Source: Lonicera japonica
Lineage: Eukaryota; Streptophyta; Magnoliopsida; Dipsacales; Caprifoliaceae
NCBI GenBank assembly: GCA_021464415.1
Contig: CM038468.1
Span: 31,608,969 to 31,672,968, forward strand
Length of the DNA stretch: 64,000 nucleotides
Direction: 5' to 3'
The position numbers and the translations under genes are program-made. Positions 52,797-64,000 of this stretch are shown here, piece after piece. How positions within the stretch are numbered: position 1 is the first letter of the stretch; every line of letters starts with the position of its first letter. Below the pieces are notes generated by a model. That model was not told where the DNA came from. It did not search any database and saw only the letters and a program-made list of their open reading frames with translations.

Positions 52797-54950
52797 GTGT
52801 TGTTTCTTGTGAAGTTCCTCATTTTGCATTAAGGATGCTCAACACAGGTAATCATTTGCGTTTTTACAATTTTATATTTAATATTGATGACAACAGAAAG
52901 CAACACGCCCTGAAAAGTATTGCATAGTTGCACTCTTGTCGAGGGTGCAATATATATTTATGTATATATATGAACTACTATTGACTTGGCCCCTTATTCC
53001 TAACAGGGTAAGTTAAGATACCAAGAGAGTGAGGCATGCTATAAGTAGATCGGACATATCTAATCCTAATTTCTATTAAAGATTGGATCCAGGTGATAAA
53101 TTTGTCCATGGATAATATGAGTTAGATGATGATACTTGATTGATTATTTTTGAATTTTATTTAGTATTAATTTAGTGTTTTGGATAGTAGTAAATCTAAT
53201 TTAGAAAGTTAGGATTAGTCTTCTATACCATGGCAATTTATAATTTTATGTTTTTGAGAGTTTTGTTGGTTTGAATATTTGGGTTACTAGGAAAGTAGTT
53301 TATGTTGGCTTAATTCAATACGTTATTTCTCACCCTTTTCTTAATTGTTTAATTTTCAGTATGGATTCTTTGGGTGTCCCTTTTGTTGTTGAAAAATAGG
53401 GGTAAGGGCATTTCCATGTATTTAGCATTCAAAATTAATTAAAACCAAACACTTTTTTCAAAAAAATTATTCAGCATTAAGCATTCATAATTCAGCATTC
53501 AAAAGCTAAAAAAAAAAAAAAGACAACCCTTTAGTCTGTATTTAACACGCATGATAAGAGGATAGGAACTATCCCATGTTTGGTGTTTGTTAGGATCAGA
53601 TATTCGGGAGAATTATTTATCCCACTAAAACTTTTTATCCTACCGAAAAAAAAATTAATGAATCCCACCTAAGAGCTGGGATTGTTTTATCCCGTTTGAA
53701 TAGAATTAAATAATTCTATCCGACTTTTTAAAATTAAATAATCTTATCCGACTTTTTAACATGTACGTCAAACACTCCCTGAGAATCACATCTGTTATCA
53801 CTTATTAATTAAATTGCAATTTTCTCCTCTATTAATCCAATTGCAACTTTCTCCTCTATTAATCACGTGTCATTTATTTACTGCAATTTAATTGGGCAAA
53901 TGATAACAAGTGTTGTAATAACTGTTATATTAAATATTTTCTCCTCCTGGTCATCGCGACATTTTCACCTCATTCTCCACCTCCTCCTTCTCGGGACAAG
54001 TCATGCCATTTGCCGGTACTTTCCCCCTGTGATTTATCTCAATTTTTTATTCTTTTATTTTCTTAATATTGGATAAATTAAAAAAATGGAAAATAATTCA
54101 AAAAGGTATTAACTTTTGAGTAGTCCTATAAATTTGACTATATAAGTCGGGCTTAAGCCCAAACTTGTTCCATACAAGCTACATATTTCATGCTCAAATT
54201 TTAGGAGTGGGCAACATTTAAGTCAAAATAATCAAAATGACCGATCCGATTCAATTCAACTCAATTTTTTTGAATTTTTGGATTGATTAAATACGATTAG
54301 TTCCATTTTTTTAAAAATCGAAAAATATTGAATTGTCCTTATATTCAGGGATTGTGTAAAGAGGCTTAATTTTTGTGTGTATATATATATATATTTTTTT
54401 TCTTAAGGTGATACATATCTTTGTGTTATTTGTAGTCATGGAACTCAATAGATCATGCTACTCTTTCTTCGAAATTAAACTACAAGTTATTTGGTTTTAT
54501 TTTACCAATTTGTCGATTTCAAAATTTTTAATTTTTTTAGTAGGTATATTGCCGAGACTCCATTTTTTTGCTTATTCAAATCCAACATTTAATTGGATTG
54601 GATTGGTAGGGCATGTCGGATCGTTAGATGCTCAACCCTAGTAAATTCTGCCTATATTTTATTACATGTTTTGGGCCTAATTTTGAGCCGTTCTGTATAG
54701 ACGTATATGATTAATATTGAAACGGGTTTAAGACTTTTGACTCCGTTCCAAAAGGCTTGTGAGTTTTGATAATTTCCTTTTTGTTGTAGTAGAAGGGTAT
54801 ACTATTTTCATTAGATAACATCCTTTAAATAAGGTAGTAATAATAACAGTTTACATAGGATTTACATTAAAGCCCAATACGATCCATAATGGGTAATTAC
54901 AACAGTAAATCCTAACTAATTTATCATATCTTAACGATGGCACATAATGT
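52797..54950. other. no gene seen; decayed family intron and spacer
   Basis: Up to about 53,500 there are weak similarities to other family introns (TTTATGTTGGCTT, TTAGCATTCA words). 54,110-54,700 carries CTATATAAGTCGGGCTTAAGCCC and is a further relative of 56,500-56,640 and 57,505-57,660. No coding frame. Confidence 0.4.
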
Positions 54951-54959
54951 ATTTTCCTT

Positions 54960-57860
54960 CAATATTGATATTTGGTGTTTAGTTTTAATTACAAATTGTT
55001 GTATATAGTACTACAGAGCTTACAAATACATTTTTACATATTTTAAACGGCTTTAGTTGAGCTATTTTATATTCAAACTAGACTCAAATTTTCAATCAGA
55101 CTTGAAATCTTGTTCGCACTCACCCTAGGTCAAACTCAATTAGATTCAGCTCGAAATGTAATATGCTCAATTAAACTTTGCTCAAAATTTAATGTGCTGA
55201 ACAGGAGTGTTTTGGGCTTACAAATACATTCTTTTAAGGATTCGATAAGAAAAAAATTGCAAAATAAGGGAAATATAATAATATCTCACTGAATTACTTA
55301 TTATTTCATTTTTTCATAGAAACACCATTAATTACCACTAAAACAAATATCAATATTCCAATTTTGACAATTTCTTTTGTATGTTTTGAAAACCTTTAGA
55401 GTACTTTGTAGTATTTAGGTCTTTTTTATTTTTGACTACCAATTGTTGTATCTAGTACCTACCGAGCTTACAAATTTGTTTTTATATATTCGAAAGGGGC
55501 TTGGTTGAGCTCCTTTATGTTGGAACTTAGCCCAAATTTTGGTTTAGGCTTAAAATCTTGTTCGCACTCGGTCTAGGTCAAGCTCAATTAAAACTTGATC
55601 AATTTAAAATAATGGGCAAAACGAGAGAGTTTCAGGTTTATTCAGCCAAATTAACGAGCCTAGTTTTGGGTTATCCATGAAATAAATTTCTTTGAGGATT
55701 CAATTAGAAAAAAATGCAAAATAAGGGAAAGATATTATCACCAAATTACTTCTTTTTTTTTTAATTTTTCATAAATATTAGTAGTGTTTTTAATTAGTTC
55801 CCAATTTGCTTATAAAACGGGCCCTTAGTTACTTCTAGATTATTAAAGCATCTCCTATACAATAAGGTGCAAACTCTTTAAATCTTTAAAATATAAGATA
55901 TAATATATTAGATTGTTGGGAATACAAGATGTTTTTAGAGTATTTTGTAGTATATATTTGCTCTTGTTTAGCTTTGACTACAAACTGTTGTATATAGTAC
56001 CTATGGAGCTTACATATACGCTTTTACATATTCTAAACAGGTCTGGTTGACCTACTTTATCCTCTAACTAAGCCTAAATTTTATTTAGGCTTGAATTTTT
56101 TTTCACATTCAACCCAGGTTAAACTCAGTTAAACTTAGCTCGAAATGTAATGTGCTGAACGAGGGGAGTTTCGCTATTTCTCAGCCCAATTGACAATTGA
56201 CAGGCCTACTTTTGGATTATCCGTGAAATAAATTATTTAAGGATTTGATAAGAAAAAAAAATTGCAAAATAAGGGAAAGATAATAATATCTCACCAAATT
56301 ACTTGCTTCTTATTTCAGTTTTTCATAGAAACACCGTTAATTACTACTAAATCAAATATCATTAAATTTTCATAATTTGAAGAATTACTAAGCAACTTAT
56401 TACGTACATATAGAATGTGCTCATAGGCTAGTATTGAATTTTTTAAAAAAAAAATATTGGAAAATGAATCAAAACACTGTAACTTCTACGTACAATTGTC
56501 AATTAGGCTATATAAGTCAAGCTTGACCCGAATTTGGTCTGATATAAATGTATTTTCTATGTTCAAATTTAGGTCATATTTTATTATGTGTTTTGAGCTT
56601 GAGTTTGGTGCAGCGTGTATTACTGTATAGACGAGATGACTACTACTCAAGTAGGTTGGAGAGTTTTGACAAAGTTATTCAATTTTGACAATTTCTTTTG
56701 TATATTTTTAAAACCTTTAGAGTACTTTGTAGTTTTTGGATCTCGTTTAGTTTTGGCTACAAATTGTTGTATGTAATCCCTACCGAGCTTACAAATATGT
56801 TTTTATATATTCTAAAAGGGCCTGGTTGAGCTACTATATCTTCTAACTTGGCCCAAATTTTAATTCAAGCTTGAAATCTTGTTCACATATGGCCCAAGTC
56901 AAATTCAATTAAGAATCAGCAAGAAATGGAATGTGCTAAATGAGAAAATTCCGGGGTTAGTCAGCCCAATTAACAAGGCTACTTTTGAGTTATCCATGAA
57001 ATAGTTTTTTAAGGATTCAAAGAAATCAATTGCAAAATAAGGGAAAGATAATAATATCTCACAAAATTACTTCTTTTTTCTATTTTCCATAAAAAATAGT
57101 GGTATTTTTAATTAATTCTCAATTAATTTATTTATAAAACGGGGCCTTAGTTACTTCTAGAATATTCAAGCATATCCTATATAATAAAGGGTAAAAAATT
57201 TAAATCTTAAAAATGTAAGAGATAATATATTAGATTGTTGAGATCACAAATTTCTTTTTTAAATAATAAATAGTGCCTTTGGCACATATTACGAATTGCG
57301 TACTTGTAGTCAAAACATGGGAATTTAATTTGTTACAAACAAACTGACCGTTTTTCACCACCTCCTTGCTCTTCCTCTTCACCATACTTAATTCAGAACA
57401 TGTCATCATGCCCAGTATTTTCCCTCTCAATTTCTCTTATTTTCTTTTCTTAATATTGGATTAAAAAAAAATGATTCAAAACACTTTTCAACTTTTGAGC
57501 GGGTCCTCTCAATTGGGCTATATAAGTTGGGCTTGAGCCTGAACTTAATCACATATAAAATACAAGTTTTATATTCCAATTTAGCTCATATATTATTACA
57601 GGCTTGAAGGCTTAAGTTCGAATCAGCCGATATAGATGTCAATTATTAATATTCAAGTAAGTTTCAAAAATTTTTACTACAATTCATGAGATTTGGACAC
57701 TTTTAATAAATTTTATATATTGTTTTCTTTTTAAACGCTATTGAGTATACTTAGTAGTTTTTGGTTTTGTTTACTTTTGACTACAAATTGTTGTACTATA
57801 GTATCTACCAAGCTTACAAATAAGTTTTTACTACTTTATGTTTGAACTCGACAATAGTGG
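54960..57860. repeat. five diverged copies of a ~400-bp non-coding unit
   Basis: The word ACAAATTGTTGTAT-TAGTA starts units at about 54,985, 55,435, 55,978, 56,757 and 57,782. Each is followed in order by GAGCTTACAAATA, GGTTGAGCTACTTTAT, GGCTTGAAATCTTGTTC, AAACTCAATTAA, CATGAAATAAATT, GGATT-ATAAGAAAAAA, AATAAGGGAAAGAT and ATATCTCACCAAATTACTT; the last copy is truncated. Unit spacing grows from 450 to 1,020 bp. No coding capacity. Confidence 0.75.
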
Positions 57861-57967
57861 TCAAGTTCCAATTCCTTTATTTGCAATACCTAAAATTGTA
57901 AAAACGTGAGCAAATTTACAATTCCTAAAATTCCAAATTCCTTTCGAGATTTTTACAATTCCTTTGT

Positions 57968-58180
57968 TTAATTTACTACCTTTATTACATATTCTAAACA
58001 TACACCTACCATGTTTTTACAATTCCTAAATTTGCCAAGGGCCATGGCTTCCTCGGCATTGGTGGGCAGGGCAGTTCCTCCGGTATCCTCAATTCTTTCA
58101 TCTCCGGAGTTGTAGAACCCATCTCCTCGCCAGTTATCTCTTCTAACCCCTTTTTTCGCCTTCATATGACTGATTATCAA
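57968..58180 (-). CDS. unidentified GC-richer coding-like fragment
   Basis: A minus-strand frame of 70 codons (core KKGVRRDNWRGDGFYNSGDE, then ERIEDTGGTALPTNAEEAMA) stands out by higher GC (58,020-58,145) from its surroundings. I do not recognise the protein. It may be a captured piece of a host gene next to the truncated end of the copia relic. No splice sites are convincing. Confidence 0.25.
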   Translation of the reverse strand: MIISHMKAKKGVRRDNWRGDGFYNSGDERIEDTGGTALPTNAEEAMALGKFRNCKNMVGVCLEYVIKVVN

Positions 58181-58439
58181 TTTTGATAGTAAAATTCGAT
58201 GAATTATCTAATCTACTCTTCTGGCAGTGCGCCTTCTTCTATAAGTATTTTTGTTTTGTTAAGTAAGAAAAATGAAAGCAAATTTATCGAGGTGGGCGAA
58301 AAAGGGTTTGATAGAAACACAAAGAATAATATATACGCCATTAAAGAGGTATACATAATTTCCTTTGCTTATGACCCGCTAGGATTCCCTGGTACCTTAA
58401 ACAAATTTTCCAAATGAGTCATAGGTATACTTTTGATCG

Positions 58440-58860
58440 TATAAGGACTTCTTCAACTTGCAGACTTTATTTATATAATTAATAGGAATCTTATACCCAG
58501 GTGGAAACTACATATTCACCTATTCTTCTAACTCACCATGTAGAAATGCATTCTTTACATCGAATTGTTGTAGAGGCCAACCCAAGTTTGTTGCTAATGC
58601 GAGTAATACCCGCATGGTATTAATCTTTGTTACGGGTGTAAATGTATCTAGATAATCAACTCATTATGTCTGTATGTAACCTTTTGCAACCAATCTTGCT
58701 TTGAATCTTTCTATTGTTCTATATGCTTTAAACTTCACAATGTACACCCATTTGTAACCCACTCACTTCTTTCCTGCTGATTGTTCATCCAATTCTCATG
58801 TATCATTTTTCAATAAGGATTTTATTTTATCGTCCATTGCTTATTTTCATTTGTGATTAA
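58440..58860 (-). pseudogene. copia relic: reverse transcriptase
   Basis: Minus-strand blocks in shifting frames: MGVHCEV-region (GYKWVY equivalent), FKARLVAKGY-like, and [13 protein letters not shown] at about 58,590-58,540. Truncated before the YVDD box, which I cannot find. Confidence 0.7.
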
Positions 58861-59517
58861 CTAAGGCTTCCTGCACACTGTTAGGAATAGATACATAAAA
58901 TAATTGATTCACAAAAGATTTGTTAGATGTAGTTAATCGATCATAAGGCACATAATTACTCATAGGGTATTTGGCTTTACTTATGAAATTTGGATCATAT
59001 GTTGGTTTAGGTACACCTATATTTGATCGGTTAGGAAGTTGTTTTCTAGGAATAGAAAGAGAGGATATATGGGAGGACTCAGTTTCAAGTATATCTAAAG
59101 TGGACGATTGGCTATTTGTGTTAGGTAGTGGTGGTTCCACTTTAGTAAGCATAACTTCAATGGGAAAGGTTGTGGTGATATGTCAGGAGATGGTTCTATT
59201 TTGGTTGGCAAGGTTGTTAGTGGTGAACTCGACATCGAAGTTGGGAATGCATTTATTGAACTTATCTCTTCCTTATTAGGATTCCCAAACAGCTGAACTT
59301 CCTTATAATGCTCCCTCTGAAGTTCAAGCCAATGAAAGTATATATTATCTTTATGGAATGTCATGTCTACGATGACATACATTTTCTGAGTTGAGGGATG
59401 ACAACATTGATACCCTTTCTGTGAAGATGCATACCCTGCAAATACGCATTGGAGAGCACGAGATTCAAGCTTGGTCCATTGTTCCTTCGATAAATGAAAA
59501 AAATGCAACACATCCAA
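58847..59517 (-). pseudogene. copia relic: integrase C-terminus and linker
   Basis: LSKEQWTKLESRALQCVFAG and YASSQKGYQCCHPSTQKMYV are the conserved end of copia integrase. In a second frame, PKPTYDPNFISKAKYPMSNY, then SFVNQLFYVSIPNSVQEAL, is the linker before reverse transcriptase. A shift near 59,150 joins them. Confidence 0.8.
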
Positions 59518-60046
59518 ACACCCGTGGGGGAAGATTCGACATTATAGGCGCTGAGACAGATATAGCTAAGACGTCAGAAGGTGCCTGAAAATTAAGTGTT
59601 ACAGAGGGAATGCAATTGATCAAATAAGTGGTAGAGGAGAGTGCTTCACCCTAATAAGATACTGGGGTGCTGGCCCTGATTAGTGATACCCGGACCACTT
59701 CTAACAAATGTCGATTATTCTTTTCTGCAACTCCGTTTTGCTGAAGGTTATAAGGGCATGTAATTTAATAAACAATACCACGAAACTTGAGATATGCCTA
59801 TAATTCTGTACCTAAATTCTTACCACCGTTATCACTGTAGAGAACTTAAATGGTAGCCTTATATTGTGTATTAATCTATTTATGAAATCTCTAAACCAAA
59901 GTATTAACTTCACCTTTAGACTTAATTGGACATACCCATGTCATTTTAGTACAATTATTAATAAAAGTAATAAACCATCGTATACCACTTAAAGACAAAA
60001 TGGGATAGGGACCCTAAACATCAGAATGAATAAGCATAAAAGGAAC
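59518..60046 (-). pseudogene. copia relic: decayed integrase core
   Basis: No clean frame, but it lies between the zinc region and the C-terminal integrase block. A reversed HYNLQQNGVAEK-like stretch is recognisable near 59,735-59,755. Confidence 0.5.
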
Positions 60047-60250
60047 TTAACTTTTATTCATTAAAGGTTTAAAAGAAGCACAATGGCTCTTAGCCAGTTC
60101 ACAAGTCTCACAATGAAAAACAGAAAAGTTAAGCTTATTGAATAACTTGAGAAATAATTTCTTTAAGTAGCTAATTGATGCGTGACCTAGCCAAGGATGC
60201 CATAACCAAATTTCATCTCCAAACTTCTTCTCTTGGGTACTAATGTTCAT
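60047..60250 (-). pseudogene. copia relic: integrase zinc region
   Basis: IWLWHPWLGHASISYLKKLF and HCETCELAKSHCASF represent the HHCC motif, in which the first His is replaced by Pro or displaced (WHPWLGH). Open for 67 codons. Confidence 0.75.
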
Positions 60251-61439
60251 GGCCTATGTAAGTGATCTGTGCTCTTCAACTCCAGGTCTAAATAGTAGAA
60301 TTTATCGCGCCTAACGCCATAACCAATCATCCGTTTCATCTGAATAGCCTTAAAAATATAATGAGAAAGCCAAAAAAATAACAACACAATGTAGGGCATT
60401 AGTTATTTGTGCAATAGACAAGATGTTATAAACTAGTGATGGTACTATTAAGACAGAGCATAGATTTAGGGTGTTAGATAGAGGTAGTGATCCTTTTTCC
60501 CACAACATGAATTAGAGCACCATTAGCTGTGGAAACGAAGGTATGAGATGATGATGTAATAGGAATAACTTATTGAGAATTAGATGCCATTTGATTAGTA
60601 CCACTAGAATCAATTACCCATGCATTATTCGAAATAAATACAGGACGCAAAGCCTTACTGAATGTACCTATGGTTGTAAGAAGCCATGATGCCTATTTGT
60701 CATCACCGTTATTCGTCTAATTTGTTCGATGATTATAAGAATCCTTCCACAAATCTGTGTAGCCAATAATTTTATAACAACTCTTCTTCGAATGTCCATG
60801 AGTCCACAAAAAAACACATGGGGATACTTTGAATTTGATCCACGAGCTTTGAATTGGGATTCATTGGATCGATTCAAGGATCTGATAAGTTTATCTAGAT
60901 TCTGCTAATTCGAAGCAGAGTTTGAATGATTTCGAGCTATTATAGCTGCAGTATCGATTTCTATGGTCATTGTTTGTCGCTGTAGAGCTTTTCAAAAAAC
61001 CATAGCATAAACTTCCTCTATGTTAGGGACTGGGTCCTTCCATAAAATTTTACCCCAGATTTGTTCGAATTCATTATCCAACCCAACAAGAAAAATATGG
61101 ACCCTCAAACATTGAATTGATTTTATATAAGACTCCACATCTTTCGAACTCTCCATGACTACTTTTATCACGGTGATTTAATTCGCTAAATATCTCAACC
61201 AATTTGCCGTAAAACTCAATCAATGGTCATTTTCGTTGTTTGGCAATGAAAGCTCGTTGGTTAAGAGAGAAGACTTGCAACTCATCGGCCTTGTCATAAA
61301 AAATAGTAACTAAGGATTTCCAAATTTCTCGTGCTGTAAGAACACTAATATAGCATTTCATGATTGGTAGTTTTATTGACATTAAGAGCCAGCACTTCAC
61401 TCTCTAATTATGTGGCTGCCATTTGTCATATTCTAGAGT
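60251..61439 (-). pseudogene. copia relic: rest of gag and protease, heavily decayed
   Basis: Fragments of gag C-terminus (FSLNQRAFIAKQRK) and a region reading NNAWVIDSSGTNQMAS near 60,590, where the protease motif IDSGATDHM would be, show the remains. A 69-codon frame at 60,668-60,877 includes HVFFCGLMDIRRRV without clear zinc ligands. Confidence 0.55.
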
Positions 61440-61721
61440 TCATTTTTCAGGAATTGGAGCATAACCACGAATAAATGAGAACTTTAATTTTTTTGCAATA
61501 TGCATCTCCATCAATTGGGACCATATATAATAGTTAGCTTCATCTAGGAGGATACCGATGTTGAATGATGATCCCTCAATTTGAATGATGATTGGAGAGT
61601 CCTTGGGTGATGATTTAGCCATATTTGTAAGGTCAGATACCATTGAAAGGTTGTAAAAATTAAAGATCAGGTTTGATTCTAAAAAGGCAGAGGCCACTAA
61701 TGTATTCAGAAAGTGCACCAA
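61440..61721 (-). pseudogene. copia relic: gag N-terminus
   Basis: Probable gag start at Met about 61,621 (MAKSSPKDSPIIIQ). LLDEANYYIWSQLMEMHIAK and KLKFSFIRGYAP are the UBN2-type gag N-terminal motif (L-D-x-x-N-Y-x-x-W). Open here, broken downstream. Confidence 0.75.
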
Positions 61722-62314
61722 TCTTGGGAACCGATCTGGTCTTTTTGAAAACCAATTTAAAAAGGCATAAACCGGTTGGTCAAAGGTATTTTGAACCAGT
61801 TTGGCTTAACCGACTTAGGGTTAAGGTCTACTTTAAAGTGACGTGGCAGTCAAACACTGACATGGCAGTTGCAAATTAATGTTGTTGTGGGGCAAAAATG
61901 TTTTGTGGTTGCTGGGATTTAAACCCTCCACCAAGTTGTGGATAGTTAATTCACTAGCCAGATAAGCTATAAGGTTCTTTGGTGATTGTTTTTACGAGGT
62001 TTTATTTGAATAGGTTAATGTGCGTAAGATTTGCTGCTCCTAAAGGTGTGTGGCTGATAGGAAACGGTGGTCCAGATCTACATGTGGTGTGTAAGGGAGC
62101 GTGAATGGGTGTTTTTGAGATCTTCAAATGGGGTCGTGATTATTTTGAATGGACGATCGAGGTAGTATGTGTGTTGGGTTTGAACTTACGGTTGGATGTG
62201 TGGTTTTTATAACGAGGCTAAGATGGAGTTTTAATGGAGGTATTTGGTTTGTTTGATAATGGTGGCGGGTCGTGGTGGTTGGCTGGCGGAGTTGTGATGT
62301 TTTGGCTAATTATT
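61722..62314. other. leader of the copia relic
   Basis: No coding sequence; between the primer site and gag in minus sense. Confidence 0.5.
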
Positions 62315-62328
62315 TCCCTTTGATACCT
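62315..62328 (-). other. degenerate primer-binding site
   Basis: Minus strand AGGTATCAAAGGG next to the LTR; two or three differences from the initiator-Met site. Confidence 0.6.
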
Positions 62329-62541
62329 TGTTATCATATAGAGAGATGAGAGAATATTGACTGTATTGAATTATTATGAATAATACAAGAGAAAGAGTCC
62401 TATATGTAGGGTTGTACAAGGGATATAAACAAGGAAGTAAATCTATCCTTGGTATGAACATAATAAATGTTATGAACTAAATAAGAATAGATACACAAGT
62501 CAACTCTACATAATATAGAATATTCTAATAATATTCTAACA
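62329..62541 (-). repeat. 5' LTR of the copia relic, 213 bp
   Basis: Minus strand TGTTAGAATATT to ATGATAACA, directly next to the primer site. There is no partner copy in the window, so borders rest on the TG...CA ends. Confidence 0.6.
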
Positions 62542-63290
62542 AATTCTTAGACACACACACACATATGCATACACACATGATATATTTTTATTAAAATTAT
62601 AATTTGACATATTTTATATACGTCCATGAATAACACGGGTTGTATGCTAGTAAGATAACATTGCTAGAGATGCTTGTAGTTTTGATCTTTCTACCCCCGT
62701 AGATATAAATGCAAAACTCCAACAAAACAATAAAATTTTGAGAGATGTTATTGTTAGAGCAATAGTTATTTATCATAGCACATCGCACTACCTTCATTTT
62801 TTTTAAATTAACATGAAATTACTTCATTAAATTATTATTACCTTCGCAATAGTATCCCAAAAAATTTATATAAAAGAGAATTATGTTATCTCGTTAAATA
62901 TATATATATATATTTTAAGATTTAAGAAAAGACAAACAAAAGGACCTAATAAGTATATGAAAAAGACTTCGAGAGTAATGAAACATGCGTGAAAGCTCCT
63001 CATCATAAAGAAAATGTTGAATTATACATTGATTTAACACAAGATAAGTTGAAATGGTCATCAAAGACTCTGCGTCAAAAATTGTCAAAAATAATGCATT
63101 TAAATTAGGGCTATCATTTTTTATTGAAAGTCGAATCGAAAAAACCCGAACCGAGTGAATAAAGAGATAATGGGTTATAAAGCCTTGCTTCGTAATGTTT
63201 TATAACTCTAAGGAAGGATTCATATTTAATAAAGGGAAGTAGTACTAATTTCATAATTTGGTTTTACAATAAAGACACTTTTCATAGTAT
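62542..63290. other. no gene seen
   Basis: AT-rich; CA repeat at 62,550-62,578 and TA repeat at 62,900-62,914. Confidence 0.4.
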
Positions 63291-63299
63291 TATTTTAGG

Positions 63300-64000
63300 G
63301 ATTTTTTGAGTTTGCCCCCTATTATTAATCCAAAACTCAACTTACCCCCTATTTTACTAATCCTTTGAGATACCCTCCTGCGATTTGATGGAATGTTAAC
63401 ACCGTCCAATTTTCTGTTCCTTTGACCATTTTGCCCCTCCGTTTACTGTTCATCATCTTCCTCCCTCAATGATTATTCAAGAACCCTAATTTCATCTCTT
63501 CATCTTCATCCCTCGTTTCTTCATCTTCCTCCCTCATTTTTTCTCCATCTCAACATTCAAGAAACCCATTTCGTAATTATATCAAACCCAACAACTTTTT
63601 CTCTCTAATTTCGAAACCATTTCGTAATTTCTTCAAATCTAAAATGGGTTTACTAATTTCGAAATCCAAAATTATTTATATTAGTAAACCCAATTTACAA
63701 ATTCAAAAGTTGTTTGTTATTTATCTTCTTCTTCAAATGTGAAATACAAAAATGGGTTTACTATTCATCTTCTTCTTCAAAGATGAATCCAAAACCATTT
63801 TCAACAATAAACCCATTTTTATACCCAATTTCAAAATCCAAAATTGTTTCTATTAGTAAACCCATTTTCATACCCAATTTACAAATTCAAATCCGTTTAC
63901 TATTCATCTTCTTTTTCAAGATGAATCTAAAATCGTTTTCAAAAATGGATTCACTATTTACCTTCTTCTTCCTAAGAAATTCAACTATTGTTTTATAATT
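63300..64000 (+). repeat. low-complexity tandem repeats at the window edge, possible transposon end
   Basis: 63,300-63,440 (TTTGCCCCCTATTATTAA, ACTTACCCCCTATTTTAC) has the style of a Mutator-like or similar element terminus. From 63,640 about 100-140-bp units with TTCATCTTCTTCTTCAA-GATGAA and AATTTACAAATTCAAA recur. The 94-codon frame at 63,714-63,998 is built from these repeats (MNPKPFST, MNLKSFSK) and is not convincing as a gene. Confidence 0.4.

Larger units (their letters stand above)
58430..62541 (-). mobile_element. 3'-truncated Ty1/copia relic, minus strand
   Basis: From right to left: 5' LTR, primer site, gag, integrase and part of reverse transcriptase. RNase H and 3' LTR are missing, so the element ends within reverse transcriptase near 58,430. 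Frames are broken throughout; the oldest copia in the window by appearance. Confidence 0.82.

Noticed and set aside
52442..52829. Long frames on the minus strand and a second plus frame over the heptad exon
   Set aside because: A stop-free 21-bp repeat opens all frames; only the plus-strand heptad reading has helical sense and an upstream splice acceptor.
54960..57860. Possible CRISPR-like or satellite array
   Set aside because: Units are long, diverged and unevenly spaced, and this is plant nuclear DNA; a CRISPR array is not credible.
63714..63998. Membrane-like protein running off the window
   Set aside because: Composition follows TTC-rich tandem repeats and repeated Phe/Ser/Lys blocks; no gene structure visible.

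Overview
This window is nuclear DNA of a flowering plant, very probably a eudicot. It is AT-rich, has one 100-bp run of N (an assembly gap), no tRNA or rRNA gene, and is dominated by plant-type LTR retrotransposons primed by initiator-Met tRNA, plus a SINE, hAT and Mutator remains and small palindromic elements. I cannot name the genus. I see no gene that is clearly intact and of the host.

Layout. (1) 1.1-19.1 kb, minus strand: remains of a host gene or gene cluster with short exons of unusual uniformity. All clean ones start and end in phase 0. They encode an ATG leader, coiled-coil and basic segments and, at the far 3' end, a RING-CH-like zinc finger. Whole exon-intron units are tandemly duplicated (about 1.48 kb period at 15.5-18.5 kb), and a young Ty1/copia element (7,299-12,359) sits inside one exon with a perfect 5-bp target duplication. 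(2) 19.1-24.4 kb: non-coding repeats, then a plus-strand decayed copy of the same family. (3) 24.6-40.6 kb: a nest. A Ty3/gypsy element without its 5' LTR abuts or entered a Mutator-like transposase gene, and its reverse transcriptase was split by an 8.3-kb Ty1/copia element with 1.3-kb LTRs. (4) 40.6-47.6 kb: an inverted pair of MITE-like elements, a non-autonomous hAT with CCGGACCG-rich ends and an exact 8-bp target duplication, and a SINE with a 14-bp target duplication. (5) 47.7-50.6 kb: a 2.86-kb gag-only LTR element (TR-GAG type) with an intact 461-codon gag, inserted into the tRNA-like head of another SINE. (6) 50.7-53 kb: another plus-strand copy of the coiled-coil family, whose main exon contains a 21-bp repeat coding heptads. 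(7) 54-57.9 kb: five diverged copies of a non-coding unit. (8) 58.4-62.5 kb: a 3'-truncated minus-strand Ty1/copia relic. (9) 63.3-64 kb: low-complexity tandem repeats running off the window.

The genes do not form a pathway. The story is one of a small host family that spread by tandem and dispersed duplication and was then broken up by layered transposon insertions. The most unusual items are the phase-0 exon array joined to a RING-CH finger, the 21-bp heptad repeat, and the gag-only retroelement with palindromic LTR motifs.
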